Shown in pieces: positions 1-9,084 of a stretch of DNA of 64,000 nucleotides. Location of the stretch: contig JAUNIR010000001.1 of NCBI GenBank assembly GCA_030523345.1, forward strand, positions 25,209-89,208. Reading direction: 5' to 3'. The position numbers were made by a program, and so were the translations under genes. Below the pieces are notes generated by a model that made no database searches, was not told the DNA's origin, and saw only the letters and a list, made by a program, of their open reading frames with translations. This DNA is from Lachnospiraceae bacterium (lineage in GTDB: Bacteria; Bacillota; Clostridia; Lachnospirales; Lachnospiraceae). Position 1 is the first letter of the stretch, and every line of letters begins with the position of its first letter.

Positions 1-983
1 TCACCACACTTATTGGGGATAGTTGGAAGAAGAATGCAGATAAGTTAGAGGAACTTCTCGACTATGTTGATGATGAAGTGGCAATTGCAGGTATTGACGA
101 TATTAAAAAAGATAAGAAGGCTCAGCTTGCTGCTTACATTAAGGATAAAGAGGGAGTTGACATTGATGAAAACTCAATCTTTGATATTCAGATAAAGAGA
201 CTTCATGAGTATAAGCGTCAGCAGATGAATGCGCTCTATATAATTCATAAGTATCTTGAAATTAAGGCAGGAAAGAAACCACAGCGTCCACTTACATTTA
301 TCTTTGGAGCAAAGGCAGCGCCTGCATATATAATTGCACAGGATATCATTCATTTACTTCTTTGTCTTCAGGAAATTGTTGCAAACGATAAGGATGTAGC
401 TCCTTATATGAAGGTTGTAATGGTAGAAAACTATAATGTTTCCTATGCTGAAAGACTTATCCCAGCATGTGATATTTCAGAACAGATATCACTTGCATCT
501 AAGGAAGCATCAGGTACTGGAAATATGAAGTTCATGCTTAATGGTGCAGTTACTCTTGGAACAATGGATGGTGCTAATGTTGAAATTCATGATCTTGTAG
601 GAGATGAAAACATCTATACATTTGGTAAGGATTCAGACACAGTAATTAAGCACTACGAGAAAGCAGACTATGTTTCTAAGGATTATTATGAGAAATCAAA
701 AGTCATTAAGGAAGCAGTTGACTTTATAATTTCTAAGCAGTGCCTTGCAGTTGGACATAAAGAGAACTTAGAACGTCTTTATAAGGAACTTATTAACAAA
801 GACTGGTTTATGACACTTCTTGATTTAGAAGAGTACATAGAGGTTAAGGATAAGGCATTTGCTGAGTACGAAGACAGAACTGCATGGGGTAAAAAGATGC
901 TTGTGAATATTGCTAAAGCAGGCTTCTTCTCATCAGATAGAACAATAGCTCAGTACAACGAAGATATATGGCACCTGTCTTAG
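1..983 (+). CDS. glgP: glycogen/starch phosphorylase, C-terminal part (5' end outside window)
   Basis: The reading frame is open from base 3, so the N-terminal half lies outside the window. Glycogen phosphorylases (GT35) release glucose-1-phosphate from alpha-1,4-glucans with a pyridoxal phosphate cofactor. The PLP-site signature EASGTGNMK is present, with the Schiff-base lysine encoded at 528-530, followed by the conserved stretch [16 protein letters not shown]. The early segment with [12 protein letters not shown] is also typical of the family. The stop codon at 981-983 sits inside a perfect 10-bp hairpin (977-999). It acts in the cytoplasm in storage-glucan or maltodextrin breakdown, matching the GH13 enzyme at 9959. 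glgP and malP cannot be told apart from this fragment. Confidence 0.95.
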   Translation, partial: TTLIGDSWKKNADKLEELLDYVDDEVAIAGIDDIKKDKKAQLAAYIKDKEGVDIDENSIFDIQIKRLHEYKRQQMNALYIIHKYLEIKAGKKPQRPLTFIFGAKAAPAYIIAQDIIHLLLCLQEIVANDKDVAPYMKVVMVENYNVSYAERLIPACDISEQISLASKEASGTGNMKFMLNGAVTLGTMDGANVEIHDLVGDENIYTFGKDSDTVIKHYEKADYVSKDYYEKSKVIKEAVDFIISKQCLAVGHKENLERLYKELINKDWFMTLLDLEEYIEVKDKAFAEYEDRTAWGKKMLVNIAKAGFFSSDRTIAQYNEDIWHLS

Positions 984-999
984 GGCGAAGCCCTAAGAC
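977..999 (+). repeat. perfect 10-bp hairpin with GAA loop at the glgP stop codon
   Basis: Bases 977-986 and 990-999 are perfectly complementary around a GAA triloop, and the centre reads GCGAAGC. That heptamer is known as an unusually stable DNA mini-hairpin. The hairpin contains the glgP stop codon and overlaps the first copy of the 47-bp repeat. There is no T-run directly after it, so it is not a canonical terminator. It may protect the mRNA 3' end. Confidence 0.75.
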
Positions 1000-1037
1000 G
1001 TGAGAAAACACGAAGTGTTTTCGAACAAGGTGAATAT
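991..1037 (+). repeat. 47-bp direct repeat, copy 1
   Basis: This segment is identical, base for base, to 1062-1108. It contains an 8-bp hairpin with a GAA loop (arms 1004-1011 and 1015-1022). It lies in the intergenic region just after glgP. No coding potential was seen. Confidence 0.9.
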
Positions 1038-1061
1038 TGTTGTATTTTTAAGTGCGAGTAT

Positions 1062-1108
1062 CCCTAAGACGTGAGAAAACACGAAGTGTTTTCGAACAAG
1101 GTGAATAT
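1062..1108 (+). repeat. 47-bp direct repeat, copy 2
   Basis: This is a perfect second copy of 991-1037, offset by 71 bases, with the same internal GAA-loop hairpin. The leading half of the larger stem at 977-999 is not duplicated, so only its right arm recurs. A terminator follows at 1125. Confidence 0.9.
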
Positions 1109-1124
1109 AACTTAAAAAGATGAG

Positions 1125-1153
1125 GACAGCGTCGAAAAGACGCTGTCTTTTTT
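1125..1153 (+). terminator. intrinsic terminator after glgP
   Basis: A 9-bp perfect stem (1125-1133 with 1139-1147) and a 5-base loop GAAAA are followed directly by six T residues. It ends the glgP transcript. Confidence 0.9.
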
Positions 1154-1182
1154 ATTATAAAACGTGATATAATCAATGTAGT

Positions 1183-3087
1183 ATGTTATACAATTATTAT
1201 TTTGAAGTTGCAGCATTAATATCGGGTTTGTTTTTGTTATGCGTTTATGCCATAAGAAGGACTTTGCGTACCAGGTCTAATATTCTATTGTTAATACTTT
1301 TAGCAGTAGATTGTCTTGGTAGCCTTACGGATATAATAAGCTGCTTTTGTATATCATTTCCAGACAGGCATTCAGAGGCATTTAATATATTTATGTGTCT
1401 GTCATATTTATTCCTATACAATTTAATGGGAATTTTGTTCCTTGTTTATATTGATTCAAAAACTAAAATAAAGGCATTGTATACACCAATGCGTATTTAT
1501 TTCCTCCTGATTACAGCTTTTGAATTTGTGCTTATTTTTACGTCACAGTGGACACGTCTCGTGGCTTATTTTGACGAGAATGATGTATATTGCCATGGAC
1601 CACTTATGGGGCTTCTATATTTTCTTGCGGCAATGCATCTTATTATCTCAGTCATTCTTTTTATTATCAAAAGAAGAAGATTTAACAAATATCAGGTTAT
1701 GGCAATTGTTGCATTTATAATTGTTGTATTCCTTGGGGTATATATACAGCTTATACAGCCAGAATTGTTAGTTGGACAATTCGGAAATACATTAGTTCTT
1801 TTCTTTATTTATACATCGTTGGAAAATCCGGTTTATTATACATACAGAGCTACGACATGTTTTAATAGAGCAGCATTTCGCGAAATTATTAAGATGAAGC
1901 GTAGAGAAAAAGAAAAGATAAACCTATTTATATTTAAAATAAAGGATTATGATGTTTTTCGCGAAAGTCTTAGCAACAAGGAACAGATGAGACTTTCTAG
2001 TATAATCGCAGAGTATATATCGAGCCTATATAGGTACAATGCGTTTTGTATCGAAGATGATAAATTTGCTATTCAGATTAAAGACGCTAAGGCGGCAGAA
2101 GATATAAGACTAAAACTTGATAAATTCCTGGCAAGAAGCCTTATTCTTATCGAATCAAGAGTGGATGTTATTGTGAATTCACTTGTAATAATGGACATTG
2201 ATTTGTCTGATAAGGCAGACATTATTGAAAATGGCATTATATATGCTCTTGATCATAATCTGTCAGAAAATAAACAGTTCGATTTTTTAGAGGTAGTTGA
2301 TAAGCTGAAACGACGTAGAGATATATCAAACATCGTTAGAAACGCTGTTGAAAAGGATCTATTTGATGTTTATTATCAGCCTATAAGAAGTGTAGAAACA
2401 GGAAAATTTAAGAGCTGTGAAGCGTTGATAAGATTAATAGATACGGAATATGGATTTATTAGTCCTGAAGAGTTTATTCCTATCGCCGAAAGTGAAGGAC
2501 TTATTGTTAAAATCGGTGAAATAGTATTCAAAAAAGTATGTAAATTTATGAATGAATATATGCTCACATCGAAATTTGGAGTTGAGTATGTTGAGATTAA
2601 TTTATCACCGATACAATTAGTTGAAAAAGACATTGTTGAGAAATTTAAAGAAATAATGAATACATACAATGTCTCCCCAAATTGGATTAATTTGGAAATT
2701 ACAGAAACAGCTAATCAAAGTAATGAGGATGTCATGATTAGCAATATTGCAGAGTTTCATAAGCTTGGAATGTCATTCTCTCTTGACGATTATGGTTCGG
2801 GATTTGCATCTGCAGACTATCTGTTTAGATACCCAGTTGAAATAGTAAAGATTGATAAGAGTATTTTGTGGCAGGCAATGGATGATGTTAATGCTGGAAT
2901 CGTTCTTATTGGCACTTTAAGTCTTCTTAAATCTCTTGGAAAAGAGATAGTAGTAGAAGGTGTTGAGACTGAAGAAATGGTGTCACTGCTTCAGGATAAT
3001 GGTGTTGATTTCTTACAAGGATATTATTATTCAAAGCCACTTAGACCATACGAATACATAGATTTTTTAAGAAATAATAATTTATAA
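1183..3087 (+). CDS. membrane protein with degenerate GGDEF-like region and EAL c-di-GMP phosphodiesterase domain
   Basis: The 634-residue protein starts with about 220 residues holding six or seven hydrophobic segments (a 7TM-like sensor). A middle region at about 240-370 is placed like a GGDEF domain but has no GGDEF motif. A full EAL domain follows from about 385. Visible EAL motifs are E413-A-L, EINLSP, LEITET, LDDYGSGFAS, VKIDKSIL and VVEGVET with QGYYYSKPL, so it should hydrolyse c-di-GMP to pGpG at the membrane. There is no Shine-Dalgarno site. A TATAAT at 1168-1173 lies only nine bases before the ATG, so the message may be leaderless. It is a candidate opposing partner to the GGDEF protein at 56883. 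Confidence 0.93.
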   Translation: MLYNYYFEVAALISGLFLLCVYAIRRTLRTRSNILLLILLAVDCLGSLTDIISCFCISFPDRHSEAFNIFMCLSYLFLYNLMGILFLVYIDSKTKIKALYTPMRIYFLLITAFEFVLIFTSQWTRLVAYFDENDVYCHGPLMGLLYFLAAMHLIISVILFIIKRRRFNKYQVMAIVAFIIVVFLGVYIQLIQPELLVGQFGNTLVLFFIYTSLENPVYYTYRATTCFNRAAFREIIKMKRREKEKINLFIFKIKDYDVFRESLSNKEQMRLSSIIAEYISSLYRYNAFCIEDDKFAIQIKDAKAAEDIRLKLDKFLARSLILIESRVDVIVNSLVIMDIDLSDKADIIENGIIYALDHNLSENKQFDFLEVVDKLKRRRDISNIVRNAVEKDLFDVYYQPIRSVETGKFKSCEALIRLIDTEYGFISPEEFIPIAESEGLIVKIGEIVFKKVCKFMNEYMLTSKFGVEYVEINLSPIQLVEKDIVEKFKEIMNTYNVSPNWINLEITETANQSNEDVMISNIAEFHKLGMSFSLDDYGSGFASADYLFRYPVEIVKIDKSILWQAMDDVNAGIVLIGTLSLLKSLGKEIVVEGVETEEMVSLLQDNGVDFLQGYYYSKPLRPYEYIDFLRNNNL

Positions 3088-3131
3088 GAGTTAATAATTC
3101 TTACAGGAAAAGTTAGTGTTATAGGATAAGT

Positions 3132-4277
3132 ATGAAAGATAAAAAGATAATGCTTATAGTTGTGGGATTAATTATCCTATCATTATCAGCATGTGGAAAG
3201 AAAGACAATACACAAATAACAGGTAATGTTAATAGTCAAGCTCTACCAGAAATAAAGGTTGAGACTACTGTACCAGAGACTACAGTTGAAAACCAGGAAA
3301 GTGAAGAGGCTGCTATAGAAGACGAACCAGAAGAGGTTAGAGAAGGATTTTATAGATCTGAACTTACTAATGAGTGGACGGATGAGCAGATTATAGATCA
3401 GAGACCGATAGCTGTTATGATTGATAATGAGATCAAGGCACTTCCACATTATGGCACCTCAAGAGCAGATATCGTATATGAGATGATGAACTCTACATTA
3501 AATGATAGAGTCACAAGATTTATGTGTATTTTTAAGGATTATAATTCTTTGTCTCAAATAGGTTCTATTAGAAGCGTGCGTACTACTAATTTGCAGATAT
3601 CACCAGAATATAATTCTATAGTAATTCATGATGGAGGTCCTCTTTACATTAATGCATATTTTGAAGCTCCATACGTTGAACACTTAAGTGGTGGTTTCTC
3701 AAGAATTAAGAATGGTAAGCCAACTGAATTTACGGAATATATAACAGAAGGACAGGTTATAGATCGATGCAAAAAAGAAGGCATTGATCTTGAATATAAT
3801 GAATACTATCAAGGCTCCCATTGGCAGTTTGCAAAGCCTAATCACCAAACAGATCTTGGTGAGAGAAGTGATAGTATAGAGGGAAAAAAGGTGGAACTCC
3901 CATATAAACATAATCATCCTATGCTAGAGTATATGGAAGATACAGGCCTTTATAGATATTCAGAGTATGGACAGGAGTATGTAGATGCTCTTACAAATGA
4001 GCATATGGAATTTAAAAACGTTATCATTCAAGAGAGTAAATTTACACAGTTTGATGAACACGGTTATATGAACTTCTGGATTCATGATAATGAAAGCATG
4101 CATGGCTATTATCTGACAGGTGGTAAGGCAATTCCTATAACATGGGCTAAGGATAAGTATGACATGTTCCCTACTCAGTTTTATGTGTCGGAAGGCACAA
4201 TGGTCCAGATGAATATTGGAAGAACATATATATGTATAGTTCCTGATGATGTCTGGAATGATCTTGTTATTGAATAA
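3132..4277 (+). CDS. DUF3048 (YerB-type) lipoprotein
   Basis: This 381-residue lipoprotein has a lipobox ending in LSAC with Cys21, then an acidic, Thr/Glu-rich linker to about residue 72, then the DUF3048 fold. Its motifs include YRSELTNEWTDEQ, DQRPIAVMIDNE, ALPHYG and SRADIVYE. DUF3048 proteins are anchored outside the cytoplasmic membrane and their biochemical role is unknown. The ATG follows a short AGGA site. A clear paralogue lies at 33474. The gene converges on the minus-strand gene ending at 4286, leaving only eight bases between the stops. Confidence 0.9.
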   Translation: MKDKKIMLIVVGLIILSLSACGKKDNTQITGNVNSQALPEIKVETTVPETTVENQESEEAAIEDEPEEVREGFYRSELTNEWTDEQIIDQRPIAVMIDNEIKALPHYGTSRADIVYEMMNSTLNDRVTRFMCIFKDYNSLSQIGSIRSVRTTNLQISPEYNSIVIHDGGPLYINAYFEAPYVEHLSGGFSRIKNGKPTEFTEYITEGQVIDRCKKEGIDLEYNEYYQGSHWQFAKPNHQTDLGERSDSIEGKKVELPYKHNHPMLEYMEDTGLYRYSEYGQEYVDALTNEHMEFKNVIIQESKFTQFDEHGYMNFWIHDNESMHGYYLTGGKAIPITWAKDKYDMFPTQFYVSEGTMVQMNIGRTYICIVPDDVWNDLVIE

Positions 4278-4285
4278 TGAAAACG

Positions 4286-5065
4286 TCAAAATTCAATTTT
4301 GTACTTCTGTATACGTAGAGGCATAAGATTTTGCTGGAGTTTTAAATTCTTACGTTCTTTTATAGCAATGGTATGTGTGAATACATTGAACAGTTCATCA
4401 TAAAATGAATCATTTTTGCTATAAGCTGTTTCTTCTGCAGGGTCTATACCGTTTCCGATAACAATCACGCATTTTTTTCCTTTTTCGTGTACGAGATATT
4501 TATCTCTAATGTCGTCATAAATCATAAAGTTTTCGTTTGGAAATCTGTTCTCAAAATGGGTTGCTAAAAACATAATAATATCGCATGTTGGCCCGATTCT
4601 TGAAAAGAGTACGCCGTTATTTAGTTCATGAAATTGAAGGAATTCGCGCCAAGATGCAAATTCGTTTTTTGCTTTTCTACTTAGTTCCAGCACATAAGAA
4701 ACATTAGCGTCTGTCCACATATTAATAAGTCTAAAACCTGCTTTGGTTTTAAAGCCTGTGACAATGCTTTTATATATGGCAGTTGCTTTATTGTTAGCAT
4801 CGCAAGAGGCAGCATAGAGGAACGACTCATATGCTTCAAAACCAAATCTTTCACAGACTGTGCGTGTTACCTTTAGTGCCTTATCCTTATCCGTAATGAC
4901 ATCGATATATTCGCTGAATAATTCAAAATTACCTATTTCACCTGTTATAATCTTACAACTATCATGTGTAGTTTTGTGCTCACTTACATGTGTATATATA
5001 TCGTATATTGCTGTGAAAATGCCTTCAATATTGTCACTACACACATAGATTCTATTTGTGTTCAT
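4286..5065 (-). CDS. DUF4130 / TIGR03915-type probable DNA metabolism protein
   Basis: The 259-residue protein matches the family found next to the TIGR03916 radical SAM protein. Recognisable segments are VCERFGFEAYESFLYAAS near residue 90 and the block RLINMWTDANVSYVLELSRK onward. No function has been shown for the family. Genomic pairing suggests DNA modification or repair. The start follows AAGGAG, and only 14 bases separate it from the upstream radical SAM gene, so the two form one minus-strand operon. Assignment rests on sequence resemblance and gene order. Confidence 0.82.
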   Translation of the reverse strand: MNTNRIYVCSDNIEGIFTAIYDIYTHVSEHKTTHDSCKIITGEIGNFELFSEYIDVITDKDKALKVTRTVCERFGFEAYESFLYAASCDANNKATAIYKSIVTGFKTKAGFRLINMWTDANVSYVLELSRKAKNEFASWREFLQFHELNNGVLFSRIGPTCDIIMFLATHFENRFPNENFMIYDDIRDKYLVHEKGKKCVIVIGNGIDPAEETAYSKNDSFYDELFNVFTHTIAIKERKNLKLQQNLMPLRIQKYKIEF

Positions 5066-5079
5066 TTTGTTCTCCTTAA

Positions 5080-6525
5080 TTATGCGGTTATAACCCTATT
5101 GGATTCAGGGATAATTTCTGGGTTTGTTTCAAATAAAGACAACTGTTTATAGATAGAGCCATCCCTACACATTCCCTCGGGTAACCGTTCGTTTATATTC
5201 AACAGATTTTTGAGTATATATTCTTCATCTATTTTTGTTGGATACATCATTTTGCCATTGCAAGTGATGAAATAAAGCGCTCGTTTAAGAACTACTCCCA
5301 TTTTTTTTAAGGAATCAAAATTAATAGGTGCGAGTCTCCTGGCCATAAGTATTTTTCTAACAGATCTAGGACCAATGCCAGGAACTCTTAGGAGAGTATT
5401 CTTGTCTGCTGTATTAATCTCAACAGGGAACATGTCAAGGTTATTAATTGCCCAGTTGGCTTTGGGGTCTAGCATAGTATTAAAGTAAGGCTTTTCTTCA
5501 GATAGTATTTCGTTTGCTTTAAACTCATAAAATCGCATAAGAAAATCAGCCTGATACAAACGGTGTTCCCTAAGAAGTGTAAGATTTCTAATGTCTGATT
5601 CCGGCGTATGATTAGTTAAAGTGTTTATACTACCTGAATTGCAAGAATCGCTAACTAGATATTTGTCTACAGCACCTGGTAAAGCAGGGTCATTATTGAC
5701 ATTTACAAATCCAGAATAGAAAACGCGCTTTAGATTGAAATTCTCATACAACTTTGCCGCAACATTAACTATCTGGTAGTCAGTTTCATTGGTGGCACCA
5801 ATTATCATCTGGGAACTCTGACCTGCAGGAACAAAAGATGGTGCAGATTTGTAATGAACAATTTCGTTCTTTGATGCGCTGATTCCATTTTGAATAAGAC
5901 GCATAGGCTTTAGTATTGTTGAACGAGTCTTATTAGGACACAATTTCTTAAGACCATCGCCAGTAGGGAATTCCAAGTTAATGCTCATCCTGTCGGCAAT
6001 AAGCCCCACTTTATGTATGATATCTTCTGATGTACCAGGTATAGCTTTAACATGGATATATCCTTGGAATCTGTATTTGGTTCTAAGCATATTAATGGCT
6101 GTATAAATAAGTTCCATTGTATAATCTGGAGAATTTATAATACCAGAGCTCAAAAACAGTCCCTCAATAAGATTACGTCTATAGAATTCTATTGTTAGTT
6201 CACACAATTCTTCAGGTGTGAAACTAGTTCTTTTAACGTCGTTAGAACATCTGTTAACGCAATACTTACAATCGTATATACATTCATTTGTGAATAACAC
6301 TTTAAGAAGAGATATGCATCTGCCATCAGAAGCAAAAGAGTGGCATAATCCGCAAGCTAAAGAGTTACCAATGCCAGTTCCGTCTCCCTGTCTTGCGACA
6401 CCACTAGATGTGCAGGCAACATCGTATTTGGCTGCGTCAGTGAGAATTTTTAGCTTGTCGAAAATTGATAAATTATCCTTAATTATTGTGTCTGGTGCAC
6501 AAAAACCTTCTGTTAATATATTCAT
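5080..6525 (-). CDS. TIGR03916-type radical SAM protein, putative DNA modification/repair
   Basis: The 481-residue product carries the radical SAM cluster motif Cys82-x3-Cys86-x2-Cys89. It ends with a helix-hairpin-helix segment (VEINTADKNTLLRVPGIGPRS) of the kind that binds DNA. Two further cysteines precede the cluster (SLACGLC). The start at 6525 is preferred because an AAGGGGAT ribosome site precedes it. A longer frame to 6618 would begin without one and would abut the divergent helicase start. The substrate is unknown. The pairing with the DUF4130 gene and divergence from a nuclease-helicase point to a DNA-directed role. Confidence 0.87.
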   Translation of the reverse strand: MNILTEGFCAPDTIIKDNLSIFDKLKILTDAAKYDVACTSSGVARQGDGTGIGNSLACGLCHSFASDGRCISLLKVLFTNECIYDCKYCVNRCSNDVKRTSFTPEELCELTIEFYRRNLIEGLFLSSGIINSPDYTMELIYTAINMLRTKYRFQGYIHVKAIPGTSEDIIHKVGLIADRMSINLEFPTGDGLKKLCPNKTRSTILKPMRLIQNGISASKNEIVHYKSAPSFVPAGQSSQMIIGATNETDYQIVNVAAKLYENFNLKRVFYSGFVNVNNDPALPGAVDKYLVSDSCNSGSINTLTNHTPESDIRNLTLLREHRLYQADFLMRFYEFKANEILSEEKPYFNTMLDPKANWAINNLDMFPVEINTADKNTLLRVPGIGPRSVRKILMARRLAPINFDSLKKMGVVLKRALYFITCNGKMMYPTKIDEEYILKNLLNINERLPEGMCRDGSIYKQLSLFETNPEIIPESNRVITA

Positions 6526-6618
6526 AAATATCCCCTTAGATTTATTGCTTTTAGGACTCCCGTGTGATAATATGAATATACCAAACATACGTTCTAACGT
6601 CAATAGAAAATCGAACAA

Positions 6619-9069
6619 ATGTACGAAGAAATAATTAAGCCAGTTATTACCGTTTCTGTGAGGAATTTTGTAGAATTTCTACTTAGAAGTGGTAATATAG
6701 ACAATCGAATAAAGAAAGCCACTTCAGATGTGCAGACAATGCAGGAGGGCGCTAGAATTCATCGATTAATACAGCATAAGATGGGGATTGAATACCATCC
6801 TGAAGTTATGGTGTCTTATATAAGCTCTTTTGATAGATTTGATTTAAAAGTTGAAGGGAGAGCTGATGGAATTATAGAAGGTAATCCCCTTACTATAGAT
6901 GAGATTAAGACTACACATAAGGATATGATTAAGCTTACAGAACCTGATCCAGTCCACCTTGCTCAGGCTAAGTGCTATGCATATTTTGTGCTTAAAGAAT
7001 TGGATAATAAAGCAGATAAAGGCATTGTTACAGGCCAGGAAATTGTAGTTGAGGGGGATAGGGCTTTATCTGAAATATGTGTGCGCATGACATATTGTAA
7101 TGCGGATACGCTTCAGTGTAAGTATTTTCATGAGACATATACATTTGGTGAGCTGGAGAGTTTTTATACAGAATTAGTTCTTCAGTACAAAAAGTGGGCA
7201 GATTTCGAAATTACATGGCCTGTAGAGAGAAACGAGTCAATAAATAATCTGACATTTCCTTTTGAATACAGAAAGGGACAGAAAGAGCTAGTTGGTCAGA
7301 TTTACCACACAATAAGTGAGAATAACCGATTGTTTGTTGAAGCACCAACGGGTACCGGTAAGACTATATCGACACTTTATCCATCCATCAAAGCTTTGGC
7401 AGAAGGTAAGGGCAGGCGTATTTTTTATCTAACAGCTAAGACTATCACCCGTACAGCAGCTTGTGAATGTGTTGATCTTCTACGTCAAAAGGCACTAAAG
7501 CTTAAGTCAGTAGTGATCACAGCGAAGGAAAAAGTTTGTATGAATACCGAGCCTACTCAGTGCAATCCGGATATGTGTCCTTATGCGAATGGTCACTTTG
7601 ATAGGATAAATGAGGCTGTATATGACTTACTTGTAAATGAAGATTCTTTTACAAGGGAGAGTATTATGGAGTATGCGGCTAAGCATGTAGTATGTCCTTT
7701 TGAACTGTCACTGGATATAAGTCTTTTTTGCGATGCGATTATATGCGACTATAATTATGTTTTTGATCCTAATGTATATTTAAAGCGGTTTTTCGCTGAG
7801 GGTATCAGAGATGATTATATTTTCCTTGTGGACGAGGCCCATAATCTTGCAGAGAGAGCAATGAATATGTACTCTGCTGAAATCAGCAAGGAGGATTTTC
7901 TTAAGATAAGAGCAATGGTCAGACCATTTGATGAAGGACTGGCAAAGGCTATGGAGAAGAGCAATAAACGGCTCCTTGAAATGAAAAAAATATGTGAAAA
8001 GTGTAGTGTTGTGGATGATATTACGCCTTTGATTATTTCACTGCTGACTACGCTTTCTAATTGTGACAGATTCCTTGAAGATGTTGAAAATTTCCCGGAT
8101 AAAGAGGAATTTTTAGACTTCTATTTTAAATTAAGACATTTCCTTAATATGTATGAGAATATGTCAGAGGAAGACTATCTCATATATAACAGGGTTAATG
8201 AGAAATCAGAATTTGTAGTAAAGCTTCTTTGCACGAATCCTGCGAGAAGTCTTAAAGCATGTCTTGATAAAGGAGTGAGCACGGTGTTCTTTTCGGCCAC
8301 TTTGCTCCCAATTCAGTATTTTAAGGACATGCTTACTGGAGAAAACGACAGTGCGGTATATGCAAATTCAGTTTTTGATCCTAATAAAAGAGGGCTTTTT
8401 ATTGCAAAGGATGTTAGCAGTAAATACACAAGAAGAACTGAAACTGAATATACAAATATTGCATCTTATATAAACACTGTCGTACGGGCTCATCATGGCA
8501 ACTATATTGTGTTTTTTCCGTCATATTCATTTATGCAGAGTGTACTTGAACCATTTGAGGAACTGTACATGGATTCTGATATTATGCTACTTGCACAAAA
8601 TCCAAGAATGAGTGAAGAAGAAAGGGAGATTTTTTTAAATTGTTTTGCAGATGCAGTGACAGATATGAGATTTAAGAGCCTTGTTGGTTTTTGTGTAATA
8701 GGCGGTATTTTTTCTGAAGGAATAGATCTTAAGGGAGATAATCTTATTGGAAGCATTATTGTAGGCACAGGGCTTCCTATGGTTAGCGAAGAAAGAGAAA
8801 TACTTAAGAATAAATATGATGAGGAAGGCTTTAATGGTTTCGACTATGCTTACAGATATCCTGGAATGAATAAGGTTCTGCAGGCGGCAGGCCGTGTAAT
8901 TCGTACAGAGGAAGATTCGGGTGTAGTGGTTCTTCTTGATGAACGCTTTAACCAGATTAATTATACAAAATTATTCCCAAGAGAATGGAAGAATATGAGG
9001 CGGGCAAGTCTTAGAACAATAGAGGGGCAAATTGAACAGTTTTGGCAAACTGTGGTATCATCTAAATAA
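6619..9069 (+). CDS. PD-(D/E)XK nuclease fused to XPD/DinG-type iron-sulfur helicase
   Basis: This 816-residue protein starts with a RecB/Cas4-like nuclease domain (His48, Asp83, Glu95-x-Lys97 and a downstream Q-x3-Y element). It continues as a superfamily 2 DEAD_2 helicase with Walker A EAPTGTGKT (Lys248) and Walker B DEAH at 405-408. Cys307, Cys315, Cys320 and Cys359 fit the 4Fe-4S cluster of XPD-like helicases. Near the C-terminus, QAAGRVIRTEED is motif VI. It is expected to unwind and cut DNA in repair. No Shine-Dalgarno site is visible before the ATG. Endonuclease IV follows 15 bases after its stop. Confidence 0.92.
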   Translation: MYEEIIKPVITVSVRNFVEFLLRSGNIDNRIKKATSDVQTMQEGARIHRLIQHKMGIEYHPEVMVSYISSFDRFDLKVEGRADGIIEGNPLTIDEIKTTHKDMIKLTEPDPVHLAQAKCYAYFVLKELDNKADKGIVTGQEIVVEGDRALSEICVRMTYCNADTLQCKYFHETYTFGELESFYTELVLQYKKWADFEITWPVERNESINNLTFPFEYRKGQKELVGQIYHTISENNRLFVEAPTGTGKTISTLYPSIKALAEGKGRRIFYLTAKTITRTAACECVDLLRQKALKLKSVVITAKEKVCMNTEPTQCNPDMCPYANGHFDRINEAVYDLLVNEDSFTRESIMEYAAKHVVCPFELSLDISLFCDAIICDYNYVFDPNVYLKRFFAEGIRDDYIFLVDEAHNLAERAMNMYSAEISKEDFLKIRAMVRPFDEGLAKAMEKSNKRLLEMKKICEKCSVVDDITPLIISLLTTLSNCDRFLEDVENFPDKEEFLDFYFKLRHFLNMYENMSEEDYLIYNRVNEKSEFVVKLLCTNPARSLKACLDKGVSTVFFSATLLPIQYFKDMLTGENDSAVYANSVFDPNKRGLFIAKDVSSKYTRRTETEYTNIASYINTVVRAHHGNYIVFFPSYSFMQSVLEPFEELYMDSDIMLLAQNPRMSEEEREIFLNCFADAVTDMRFKSLVGFCVIGGIFSEGIDLKGDNLIGSIIVGTGLPMVSEEREILKNKYDEEGFNGFDYAYRYPGMNKVLQAAGRVIRTEEDSGVVVLLDERFNQINYTKLFPREWKNMRRASLRTIEGQIEQFWQTVVSSK

Positions 9070-9084
9070 AAAAGGAGTACTATT

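Noticed and set aside
991..1108. CRISPR-like repeat
   Set aside because: Only two copies, with a 24-base gap and internal hairpins, and no cas genes; it looks like an extragenic repeat element.
6526..6618. N-terminal extension of the radical SAM protein to 6618
   Set aside because: No ribosome site, and it abuts the divergent helicase start; ATG at 6525 follows AAGGGG.
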